A stretch of DNA of 64,000 nucleotides, taken from NCBI GenBank assembly GCA_020740775.1, contig JAHEWK010000001.1, forward strand, positions 4,154,001 to 4,218,000, in the 5' to 3' direction. The translations under genes were made by a program, and so were the position numbers. Numbering within the stretch: position 1 is the first letter of the stretch; the number at the start of each line of letters is the position of its first letter. The stretch is from Ilyonectria destructans (taxonomy: Eukaryota; Ascomycota; Sordariomycetes; Hypocreales; Nectriaceae). Below, piece by piece: positions 33,930 to 44,051 of the stretch. The notes under the pieces are model-generated. The model did no database searches. It worked only from the letters and a program-made list of their open reading frames with translations, and was not told the DNA's origin.

Positions 33930-35313
33930 TGCTTGGTGTTTTTGGGGGATGTAGAAAGGATCAATCGACGTCTAAGGTGTCAAAGATATACTGAGCTGGC
34001 AACCCTCCCTTTGCGCCACCAACCGATCAAGGAAGGACAATAGGCGGGCTCCTGATTGAAGACTGCGCAAAGGTGGAACCGTGCTTTGTTCTCGTGATGA
34101 TCTTGGGTAGGCAAAGTCGAAAGCACCACAAAGGGGCGTGCTGTGGTTCGTGGTTGGTGGTTGGGGTGGTGTGTGGAGGAGCGTGTCTGAGTTGGATTTT
34201 GCGAGCTTGTCGAGAACTTTGTAGGTCAGAAAATCCCAGGATTCGGGTCGAGAGAACGGCTGGGTCTTATGAGTTTGCTCGTGGCCTTGAGTTTGGCCCA
34301 ACTTATTGAGTTTGTGGCTCTGTTTCTAGTGAGCTTCTATTTTCCATCGCCCACGCCGTGGTCACCTGGGGCTAGCCGTGGCGGAAGGCTTGGGTCTGGG
34401 CTCGTCGACATGGCTGAGGATTTACAGCCAAGGACAATGGCTAGCATTCCAGTCGGGTTGAATTTGTCGAGACCCTTGAGACCTGATCCCCGCAACGCGG
34501 GCGCCGTGAGGTCGCGGGGCTCGCCAGTCTGAGCCCTTTCCGGTGGGAAAAATGTGAGTCTTGGCTAGGATGCTGGAAAGCGGAAGGTGTACGATGGGAA
34601 TACAGCATGGAAACTGAAACACATTCATCGAGTCCACCTCAGGCCCGGTTCATTGTTGAAGACATCGTGGTCGCATTCGTGAAGCTATCGTGGCCGCCAA
34701 ACGATGCGGCCACCGACGACAACTCGCTGATAGCGGCGGGCTGTTTAACAAGTCCGCGGGCCCGGCCTGTGGGGGAACACGCCATCGACCATCTTGGATG
34801 AGCTTCTCGCCCTTTCTGAGATCATGGTGGATTTAGTGGTTACCGAAAGTGTTCGCTGGTCCCAAAGTGTAAATGCCAGATGGTAGTGGGTGTTGGCATG
34901 GAGAGTTCCGGATCGCCCGAATATCAAGCCATAGCGTGGATCTGGCTTTGCAAGTTGCCGAAATCGGCTACCCGTGGACGACAGAGCTACCAGCTACCGG
35001 ACAGGCGGGATCCGGCGTCTCCTGGAGGAGACGTCAATAAGCCGCTTGTGTCATGCCAGCATTCTGCATCCACAGAGGCGAACTGGAGCATGGCGCGAGA
35101 CGCCATTGGAGAGATGCAACAAGCCAAGTAGAACAGGAATTTGAATATGCCGCCCGAGGGGCCATGACGATTCTAAACCAAAACTCCTCCCAAATAATAC
35201 AACTATGACCACCACCATCACATATCCCAATCTATAAAACAACCCAGACGCCAGTCAGATTGCCGTTGAGGTGCCGTTGGTTCACCGACAGGCTGGTCAT
35301 GCCGTTGGCGCCA
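33930..35313. other. Intergenic
   Basis: Upstream region of the 427-aa gene and 3' flank of the EXS gene. No ORF of convincing composition on either strand. Confidence 0.6.
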
Positions 35314-36582
35314 CTATTCCTCGTCGTCGTCCTTGCCCTGGTAGTTCCCCAGCAGAATGTCGTCAACCCCGAGTCCTGTGGATGATTGCCTAATCCACTC
35401 CGTCTCGACTCGGAAAAAAATCCACACCCATCTCCGGAAAACCTCAAGAAACTCGATGAGGAAGATGCCACTCTCAAAGTCGCTGAACTTGTCCAGGTGT
35501 CGGTTGAGTTTTATCGACCATGTGCAACGCAGCATCAAGTCCACGACAATCACCACGTAGTATAGGTTGACCGGCCTAAAGACTAATCGGTCTCTAAGAC
35601 CAAACGGGTGATGTTTGGATTCGCGCTCCTGTTTAGACGCGAACAGTGTCATGTCCCAATCCTTAGTTACATCCCAATAGAAGGAGTAGAGCGAGTTGAC
35701 AAGCACCGCAACCAGCCAAGCCTTGTTGAGGGCGGCCTTAGTACCCGGGTCTTCGACCGCCCTCTGCCAGGCGCTAGTGATCAGGACGGGGAATGCCGTC
35801 GAATACTTTAGTGCGTTAGCCAGATGTTGGCCGCCCCAACCTGTCGACTCCTTGTATGGCGCTCCTCGGACACGGTAGTACTCGATCATACATTGCCTGA
35901 ACCGAATCATGCTCGGCACAGCCATGATGAGGGGCACAATGACGGTTCCTCCACAGTTGCGATCGGGTCGGTCAGTCGAGCCGCCACGGGTCAAGAACAT
36001 GCACATGGTGACGAACAAGTCCCCGAACACCTTGGCGTAGGACGTCAAGACATCGGCAAGCAGAATATCGCCAAACTTTCCATCCTGCGCCTCTGCTATT
36101 CCGCCGATGCTCACACGTCGCAACGTGGCCAAAAAGCGCCTCCTTCCGCCGCTCGGGAGGTGTTGGAGAGGGACGATGAACATGGCGACGAGGACGAGGA
36201 GGTAGACCAACGGCATCCACTGGTAGGCGAGGACGCGCGCAGGAACCCCCCAAGTGACGAGCCAAAAGAGGGTGATTGATATACAGAAGAGGACCGACAG
36301 GACTGTCGCAAGCCGGTATGTCGAGCCATGATGCGGCACGTGGTGTGGTGAGGATCGGCCGGGGTATCGAATTAGCGACGGCACGTCGACCTTGAGGAGG
36401 TAGAGTTGGTGAAGATTAAGGCCCCATCCCCAGACAGCTGCGACATATTAGTCTCGTTCGAGTGTATCGGCGAGCGCAGAGCGGCACTGACCCAAAGTTG
36501 CGATGAAGCCGACACGGTATGGCAGCGGAAAGGCCAAGCTGAAGGAGTCAAGCTCCGGCTCGACTGCCGGATCACCGTCCAT
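35314..36582 (-). CDS. EXS-domain multi-pass membrane protein
   Basis: Membrane protein of 404 aa with the EXS domain found in Erd1 (Golgi phosphate recycling and glycosyltransferase retention), Syg1 and Xpr1. Exons 36582-36492 and 36437-35314 flank a 54-bp phase-1 intron. The N-terminus after splicing contains LPYRVGFIATLAVWGWGLNL, as in fungal Erd1-like proteins. About seven hydrophobic segments are visible, for example FCISITLFWLVTWGV and PLVYLLVLVAMFIV. EXS hallmarks include RFRQCMIEY, HLANALKYST, NSLYSFYWDVTKDW and the C-terminal EFLEVFRRWVWIFFRVETEW. No SPX domain precedes it, so it resembles Erd1 rather than Syg1. The C-terminus is acidic (KDDDEE). Complete. Confidence 0.9.
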
Positions 36583-37891
36583 TGTAGCCGCTCGCCATCG
36601 GACGGGGGGTGACGAAAGAAGAGTCGCGCTCGAGCGGAATCGCCAGAGGAATCAATTTCAAAAGCGCAACTGGAGAAGGCGGCGCGACAAAGTGCATGAG
36701 GTTGAAGCCTGGACAATCCAGCTGTCCTCAAGGAATTCCTGATTAGAGGGCGGGTCCTGTTTTTCAGGGGTACTTGACATGCGCAACCCACGACGTCAGG
36801 GCCACATCAAAATTCAGCCACAAAGACAGCCACAAGGACAGCCCCCAGCTGACAGCCAAGCCACACTTGTCCCATGTCCTTTTCCACCGGCCTGGAGCGG
36901 AAGGCGGAAGAGAGTTGCCTCGTTGGACGCGGCAACCTCCATCATGCATGTTCAGCAAGCCACCAAAATGACTTCCGAATTCGCAACAGCGCGTTTTCTC
37001 ACACCGCGTGCGTCCTTGTCTCACTCTCTCCCTCCCTCTTCTCTCTTAGGGTAAGTCATATGATCAATCACTATCATCTGATATTCACAAGACCCTGCTA
37101 ATTGTTGCGTCTTCCCCTCCAGGCGTCCAATGACACCCAATGCATCTGTCACAGTCTCATTGCACCAGACCCTTGCAACCCACCAGTGTTAGTCTGATGA
37201 GCTCGGACAGTACTGCAGGTCCTGCGGTAGACACGCCTGATGCATCATGCATGTTGCTTACACAGCAACGGGCGGAAGCTGCCAATTCTTTCCGCTGCTG
37301 AAAGAAGCTGGTGTCCATTCTCATCGAGCAAGAACTGGCCCAAACAAGCAAAGAAGCTGAACAACTCCCTCGCCAAGACCCGTTCCACCTCTGATGAGGC
37401 ATGGTTTCAAGACATTCCCGAAGACCGCAGGCCCGATGCCGGTATTTTGTTAGCTCTGCTCTAACTTGCCTAAGTAGTCGTTCCCTCAGGGCAGACGGCC
37501 GTTGGACGTGGCATTGAGCCATTGGAGGGGGTCCGGGAGCCGACCTATAAGGAGCCCGCCAGTTCTCACCGAGCGCCACTATCACCTTCAGCGGCATGGA
37601 ACTATGACGAGCTCCCATGCCCCGTGATAGAACTGGGGAATCCGCGATGCAGTACCGCTTCGCGTCGTTTACACACCGTCTTCGCGGGCGTTAGCGAGCG
37701 CCCCCGGGTGCTCCCGCCAGGTGCGTCGACACCAGTGGATGCTTGTCGTTTGACAGACCCTGAGGCCCGTCTCATATCAGGCTACCTTCTCGGCCCAACA
37801 CTCGATGCCCTAAGTCTCTGGGTGAAGCTCCCACGGCTGTCAGTGGTTTTGGCGTCACCCAACCCTGCCATTGGGAATTGGCCTTATCACC
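36583..37891. other. Intergenic, upstream of EXS gene
   Basis: No supported gene. The ORF starting near 37522 overlaps the more convincing ORF at 37892 in another frame and has chance-like composition. Confidence 0.5.
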
Positions 37892-38419
37892 ATGAGCCCA
37901 CCGCCCCCAGCAAGATTCGCGGCGGAATTCATCGTCGAGTCGCCCGGCCAGCCAGCGCCGCAGCGGGCGACTCGAAGGCGGGGGATGGAGACACACCGAA
38001 AATGGATAAGAAATTGGATGAAGCGACTGCCGCAGGGCGATGAAGACTGGGACAACAACTTCCCTTCGACAGCCGAGGAGATCGACCACATCCGCGAACG
38101 CCTAACAATGGCACACGTCGAAGCTCGCAACCAAATGGACTGGATCACTATTCTGCACACGTACGCCGCTTGGGCAAAGGAATTCGATGGTCGTGAACTT
38201 CAACTTCATAACATGATCATGGTCGCGGCATGTCACGTGGCTCACAGCGATGGCCTTCCAAGGGACATCATGCTCGAAGCCATGGCAAAGTGCATCAGTG
38301 GAGGTGGTGATACGCTCCGGTCGAAACGATTTGCACTGCCAAAGTGCATTCAAATTGGCGACGAACTTGCCAATGTGCTTGGGGTTCGTGCATATGAGCT
38401 TCCATTGCGTGGTGGGTAA
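37892..38419 (+). CDS. Orphan hypothetical protein
   Basis: ORF of 175 aa from ATG 37892, not recognised. After a Pro/Arg-rich start (MSPPPPARF) the composition is that of a folded helical protein: aromatic and hydrophobic residues are regularly spaced in segments such as EEIDHIRERLTMAHVEARNQ, WITILHTYAAWAKEF and ELQLHNMIMVAACHVAH. No membrane segment, signal peptide or known motif. It lies alone between the EXS gene and a stretch of AT-rich debris. The stop follows a GT-rich end (CGTGGTGGGTAA), where a donor site could exist, so the C-terminus could be longer. It may be a lineage-specific gene or a remnant of one. Confidence 0.45.
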   Translation: MSPPPPARFAAEFIVESPGQPAPQRATRRRGMETHRKWIRNWMKRLPQGDEDWDNNFPSTAEEIDHIRERLTMAHVEARNQMDWITILHTYAAWAKEFDGRELQLHNMIMVAACHVAHSDGLPRDIMLEAMAKCISGGGDTLRSKRFALPKCIQIGDELANVLGVRAYELPLRGG

Positions 38420-41400
38420 TCCAAGGCTCTCGTCTGTTACCGAAGTGATAAGTACACCACGACTCATTTCTACCAGTTAACTCCTATTTCACATTCGGCC
38501 AACACTTTACCGGCGAATGTTTCCCTCTTCTGCGGGAAGAAGCAACCGCGGCCCATCGTCCCTCCAGCCCACTGCCGTCAGAAGTTTTAAGAATCCCCAG
38601 TCTTGTGTTTGATCTCTCCGGAGGGAAAGTGAGGTATGCATAATTCTGCAGTTCTTCCTTTGAGACCAAAGCTCATGCATGCAACAGCCTTGATAAAATT
38701 GAAAGGAGTTTGGCGGCCAGCACGTTGAGGGCGAACGCCAGCGGAAGTTCGACGGATGCCAGTTTGGATCATGATATGATTTTCATCATGAAGTAGCGTA
38801 TTCCCACGGTCTTTCAACGGGCTCCAATTGGAGGGGGATGTAGAGAAATCTGATGTGGCCGCCTTTTGCTCGTAGACCCGTCTCCCGGAGATGAAGTGCG
38901 AACTTGGGATCCCACGTCTCGGTGCGAGAGGACTTCTTATCTCCCGAAATGAGTTCGACGTCGTAGTTTGTGTTTCCGAGGGCAAGCACGATTGCAGTAT
39001 AACCTTTGAGCAGTGTCGATGTGTTATCCTTTTCGAGCCGGAAGGCCTGGGGTCGAATCTCGGGGCTCCCAAGGTCTTTAACCGTTAGACCCATACTCCT
39101 TGCCCATAATTCAATTTCGGGGGCCTGATTATGTTAATTGGAGATGGCCGGAACGTGAATCGTTTGGGGGCAACCCACCAAGTTTTGCAGTAGCGCATCG
39201 CACACCTTTTGACAGGATTCCGGCAATCCATAGCTCAACAGCCCCTTTCTCTTTTCAACAGGAAACAGAGTCAGGACCTCTGTAGTGGCATGTTGCTGAA
39301 ACTCCTTGACGCTGGGCTCTAGGGGCAGAAGCCGGTACAAGGGAGAAGCCATCCTGGTGGGTAGCTTGTTTGCCAAGCTTCGTCCATCGATGATCGAGGG
39401 ACTGGCTGGACAAGACCGGCCCAAGATCAGACGTGGGACGGTCGGCTGCCGTGCCTTGACCTGTATGTACTCTAAGCCAAGGCACTCGTTCGAGAGGCAC
39501 TGGATGCCTAAGGCTTCTCGGCAGATGCCTCATCTCCACCGCCTGTACACCTGTACACCGGGCTGCTGCGGGGCTGACGTGGTGATCTCCGTCCCATTGA
39601 GGGAAGAGAGAACACGACCATTTGAGGTGTCAACGAACGCTAGGCTATTTATAGCGAGAGACGGGTCTTGGCGTGAGTCTCCGTGATTCATCCCTCGACT
39701 ACCCTAAGCTTGTGTCTCATTTTCTCGCTTGAACAACATCTACATACAAGTTTACCAAAGGCCATTGGTCTGACAATACGCTAATGGGCTTAAACCCACG
39801 GTGTCATTAGCGTCTGCTCCGACAAAGAACGTGGTCAATCCCATAGACAAAGTCTGACGTCGTCGCCTTTTCAACAGCTTCCACAATGACCAGTTGCATG
39901 CCAGTGCTGGCGCTCCAATCAAAGCTCGTACGTGTTACACCGACCCAGACCCACGAGAGCACACCTACCGGAAGATCATGGTCTCCCGAGGGTCTGGCTG
40001 ACCTATCAACAGCCATCGGCTTTCCGCATGGGCAACCTCTGTGGAGACTCGAGACTCAATCTTATTCGCGAGATCGACATCAGTCAACGCTGCCGACGGC
40101 AAGGAAGGCTGCCACAACCACTAACTAATGCCTATAGCTTCGGGAACTAGTCACCGGACTCACTACTCAGTTCCTCTTCCCTCTAGCGCCACCTCTTTTA
40201 CCCTACAACAATATAGCCGCCGGCCTCTTTATCATTTGTCCGCACTATTAGCTAATGCTCATAAGAGTGATCACCTACCTTTGGCACTTTGTGTATTATT
40301 CGAAGTCGTTTGTCCTGTCCGCCTTTTGTCCTTTGTGGGCAATATTCTAGGGGCGCGATTTGGCGTACAACTACGTTGGAGTATGGCGGGGCCCCTTACC
40401 CACCCATCACCTAGGATCTCAATCAGAGCCCATGGGACAGTTGCGCCTTTAAGGACACTATGATCGTATTCTGTTCCGCGGAAGGTGTTACTTAGGTCAG
40501 GTAGGCTATAGAAGCCAATCACGCCTCAACTTCGTCAACTACGCCAGCACCCAGTCCCATTCTCAGATCGATAGTGCTGTCTGGCTGGTACCCCACTAGA
40601 ACTCCTTATAAGCCAGCGACCAAGCCCACATCCACACCACGGAACTGCATCGATATCTGATCCCCAAGGCCTCGGAATGACCCGCATGAAGTACCCGACC
40701 ACACAAGTATTGGAACGCTCGGTAGTTGGCCGCATTTTGACCGAATGCGGACCCAGAACCTCGCAGACCAAGATAGTTAATGCCGGTACGGCCAAACGAA
40801 GAACTCGTATTTGTCTGGTTCCAAACCGGGCTACGTATATCGGATCTCTGACAGTTTCAAGGCTCCTTGAGCGCAAAAGAATCGACAGTCGCAGCGGGAA
40901 TAGGGCGCGGCGACTTCTTAGAAGACAGTGAATCCATATAGAACACCGAAAACACAATCATTGAGGTGTCCTTTCAGCGGTGCTTAGGTCGAATTGACAG
41001 TTCTTGGCGGGAGCACTGTGCTATGTCAGTTCGGCTTGGCCGATAAGGATCTATCCCAAACAGGCCGCAAAATACAGACAGAGAGATACTCAAGCGGGTT
41101 AAAGCGACAAAGCTCTAAATAATTAACTCTAAAAAACGTTGATCAATATGCAGAAATCCTTTCAGGCTTCTCAAATGGTCGTTATTTGGTGCTCAGGGGC
41201 AATGACAACGATGTTTCGCAGAGGACGGAAGCCAGAACAAAATGCTTGGCACTTTCGTGTAACAATTAACATGTCAGTCAGACTTGAAAGTAAAATAGAA
41301 ATCGCACTTGAGAGTCACGATATCTGACATTTGTCGAACCCTTTCGGTCACTTTGGGGCACACCTCCGAGCTGAAGTTCAGCCATCAGCACTCAGCCCTC

Positions 41401-41888
41401 AATGTTACCCAACCTCAGCTAGGAGATCTTATCTGACTTGAGTATAATTCACTCAATTATCCACATTAATTGGGGAGAAACCTGAATCCAAGGAGGGGGA
41501 ACTAAACTAAGCCGGGAAGCCCGCGTTCCCCGTCTCCAAAAAGAAGGCTAGGAACCAACATGCAGATGGAGACCGGGGATAGCCCAACCACGGGCCGGCC
41601 CGCAGGGATTCTGAAAATGCAGCTGCCCTTTTTGGGTTCAATGAGACACTCCCGACAAGCACTCCAGGGTTGTAAGGAGGCTGGTGTTAAGCTGTGCATG
41701 GTGGCGAATGCTGAATCCCTCCCACGCTGTGAGCCAGGCTGTCGGAAGGATGGTCCACGGGACCCATGGGGCGGATGACTTGAACCAAGATGCCCCCTCC
41801 TCGAGAAACCGTATCTGCAAGACACTTCCTCCCAGAAAACCGAGGTTTGTAGGACTTTGGTGGTGATTATCATTCTTTAGTTTCCAAA
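38420..41888. other. Accessory-looking non-coding stretch
   Basis: No confident gene over 3.4 kb. A 102-codon reverse ORF (39094-38786, ATG start) has mixed composition and may be a gene fragment. From about 40130 to 41500 the sequence is AT-richer, with frequent stops in all frames, which resembles decayed repeat DNA. I found no terminal repeats or transposase motif that would name an element. The last 100 bp are the leader of the next gene. Confidence 0.45.
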
Positions 41889-44051
41889 ATGGCTCCATCA
41901 ATCGAATTTGACGAGAATGAGCACCCGGACGTGTTTACAGCCAACCTTATCAAACGTATCGAAAACAAGCTCAGGGCCTCCATTACTCAAAGCCCGTGTT
42001 GCGGGTCGAACGAGGCAAACCCTCAATGCACGTTCGACCAAGCGTTCGATCAACCCCATATTACCGACAGCGCGACTCAACTGCTCCGAATTCTCCAACA
42101 GTACGACAATAAAACTCGCTCTCGAAACCCATTCAAGGTAAAATTTAGTCAAATCGAAGACCTAGTCCCCATGACACATTGCTTTCATCACAGAGAGGTG
42201 GCGATTGAGAAGCTTCGTTGCTGGGCTGGGCAACCAAAACAGAATGGGAATGGGGAAGATGATGGCACTTCCGACACGCACGACAGCAAAACAGACCAAT
42301 ATACTGAGCCAAGAGACCACTCCTCCTCTGAAAATTCAAGCGCGAATGAGAGCAGGGATGATGGTGGCGAGGAATCGAAGGTGGAGGATAGCAGCGAATA
42401 CGACGAGAAAGGAATACCATTCAAAACTCCAGACCGTACACAACAGCCCCGAAGTAGCCGGGAATGCAGCAGTAGCGCAAGTTCTCCATCTCCTGGGTCT
42501 GATACCGATCTTTCTGTCTTTTCTCCCACCTCTGAAGCAGAGACGCCTTTGACACCTTTCACCCCACCAAGTTCTGGGAAATTGAGAGATCGCCAATCAG
42601 TGGATGTGTCGCCCTCTACCAGGTCCTATTTTAACAAGAGAAAGAGTGTTGGTGTTGAAGAGAGAGAAAAGAGCCCTGCCGAGAATTTGCCAACCAACGA
42701 CGATGCTTCTCGAACCAAGGGTGGAGCAGCGCGTGTGCTGTTTCCTAAAACGCCTCCAGCTGTCTTTAGACCCCCCAAGACCAAAACCACCAAGTTTCAA
42801 ATATGGTCATTGATTGAAAAGGACTTGGTGGACAAGGAAGCGAATGCTGGAATTGTCTACGTCCTTCAACTCAGGAGCCACGACATGTTCAAAGTCGGCT
42901 ACACCGGGAGGCGGGTGTATGAACGATATGGGTCACGGTGCTGTCTAGACGTGTTGTTGGTCGCAGAAAGCGAGAGTCATTTTGTTGGAGCCCACAGGGC
43001 AGAGCAATTGGTCCATGCAGATCTATTCGAGGGCCGAAAATATGTTGAAAAATGCCCCGGTTGTGGCAAGGGACATACCGAGTGGTTCCAATCTACGATA
43101 CAAGAGGTCACGGATTCGGTGAATCGATGGACACGGTTCGTCGAGCATCGTGACACCTACGTGAACGGAAAACTCTCCGACAAGGCCAGGGCATCGCTTT
43201 CGGATATGTGGAGTTCAGAAGCAATCGTTCACAAGCTGCAGGATGACTGTGGAAACGCCCGCCCCAAGAACCTGAAATTTTACAAGGAGGGAGTACCACC
43301 GAGTGAGTTCAAGCTCGTTAGTACCATGCGCCCGGGCGCTTCTCTCCAAAATCGAAGTGGGCCTCTCCCAAGTGAGATACAAGCAATGAATGAAGAAGAC
43401 AAATCACGGGAAGGGGTTGTAGAGTCGTTTGAGATGCGAAACCAAAGTCCGGATATGAGTCTTGAGTCCTCAGACAAAACGAAGAAATTTGAACCAGCGA
43501 GGGCAACCAAAGACCAAGGAGTTCAGACCATAGAGGCTTCTAGGGGAGAGCACAATGTGTTCAGTTCTACGGCATCAGAAAGCGAGAACGGAGCTGTGGT
43601 GGGAGGGGAGGAGGATGATAGTCTGACGGATGAGTCTGTGGTTGGAGAAGAAGAGGACGACAGTCGAACGGATGACTCTGTGATCGGAGAAGAAGAGGAC
43701 AACAGGCTGACGGACAACTCTGTGGTTGGGAATGGTGATAGGATGGCTGAGCATGAAACGAGGGCCCCTGAAGCTGAAGAGCAAGTCGAGGAGCAAGTTC
43801 AGTACAAAGTTGATGATGAGACTGATGAAGAAGAATCAGTCGGGGACGAAACAAGCCCAAAAATGAGAGAGGAAGAGAAAGAAGTGAATCGGGGTCTTCA
43901 GGTGTCCTCTGAGGGATGCAACGCAGCCGCCCCGCAGCAGTTGCTAGTGAGGATGGGAGAGGCAGAGTGTGACGATGAATTCGAGCGACGGATTTGTTGG
44001 GCCTTTTTCTTTATTGATCTTGTTGTCTGTTATTTTATTTTTATCGTGTAG
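41889..44051 (+). CDS. T5orf172/MUG113-type GIY-YIG superfamily protein
   Basis: Single-exon gene, 720 aa, ATG at 41889. A T5orf172-like domain (DUF1766/MUG113 family, GIY-YIG fold) lies at about residues 318-415. It starts AGIVYVLQLRSHDMFKVGYT, followed by an Arg (GRRVYERYG), a conserved HRAEQLVHADL (with the family His and Glu) and CPGCGKGHTEWF. Residues 125-310 are disordered and Ser/Asp-rich. Residues 570-611 are three tandem 14-residue acidic repeats (consensus VVGEEEDDSLTDES). The last 19 residues are strongly hydrophobic after a double Arg (RRICWAFFFID...), like a tail anchor, though with one Asp inside. Fission yeast mug113 is meiosis-induced; biochemical function is unknown. The gene sits next to the AT-rich accessory stretch. 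The domain call is fairly sure; activity and location are not. Confidence 0.82.
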   Translation: MAPSIEFDENEHPDVFTANLIKRIENKLRASITQSPCCGSNEANPQCTFDQAFDQPHITDSATQLLRILQQYDNKTRSRNPFKVKFSQIEDLVPMTHCFHHREVAIEKLRCWAGQPKQNGNGEDDGTSDTHDSKTDQYTEPRDHSSSENSSANESRDDGGEESKVEDSSEYDEKGIPFKTPDRTQQPRSSRECSSSASSPSPGSDTDLSVFSPTSEAETPLTPFTPPSSGKLRDRQSVDVSPSTRSYFNKRKSVGVEEREKSPAENLPTNDDASRTKGGAARVLFPKTPPAVFRPPKTKTTKFQIWSLIEKDLVDKEANAGIVYVLQLRSHDMFKVGYTGRRVYERYGSRCCLDVLLVAESESHFVGAHRAEQLVHADLFEGRKYVEKCPGCGKGHTEWFQSTIQEVTDSVNRWTRFVEHRDTYVNGKLSDKARASLSDMWSSEAIVHKLQDDCGNARPKNLKFYKEGVPPSEFKLVSTMRPGASLQNRSGPLPSEIQAMNEEDKSREGVVESFEMRNQSPDMSLESSDKTKKFEPARATKDQGVQTIEASRGEHNVFSSTASESENGAVVGGEEDDSLTDESVVGEEEDDSRTDDSVIGEEEDNRLTDNSVVGNGDRMAEHETRAPEAEEQVEEQVQYKVDDETDEEESVGDETSPKMREEEKEVNRGLQVSSEGCNAAAPQQLLVRMGEAECDDEFERRICWAFFFIDLVVCYFIFIV
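43596..43721 (+). repeat. In-frame 42-bp minisatellite, three copies
   Basis: Three 42-bp units inside the GIY-YIG superfamily gene encode the 14-residue acidic repeats. Copies differ at several codons but keep the frame and the VxGxEEDxxxTDxS pattern. Confidence 0.85.

Noticed and set aside
37522..38043. 173-codon forward ORF
   Set aside because: Overlaps the more convincing 175-aa ORF in a different frame and lacks any pattern.
39035..39095. tRNA-like stretch (CTAACGGTTAAAGA and TTCGACCCC on the reverse strand)
   Set aside because: A-box- and B-box-like words are only about 26 nt apart and no acceptor stem pairs, so it is not a functional tRNA. It might be a decayed tRNA-derived repeat, but one copy cannot show that.
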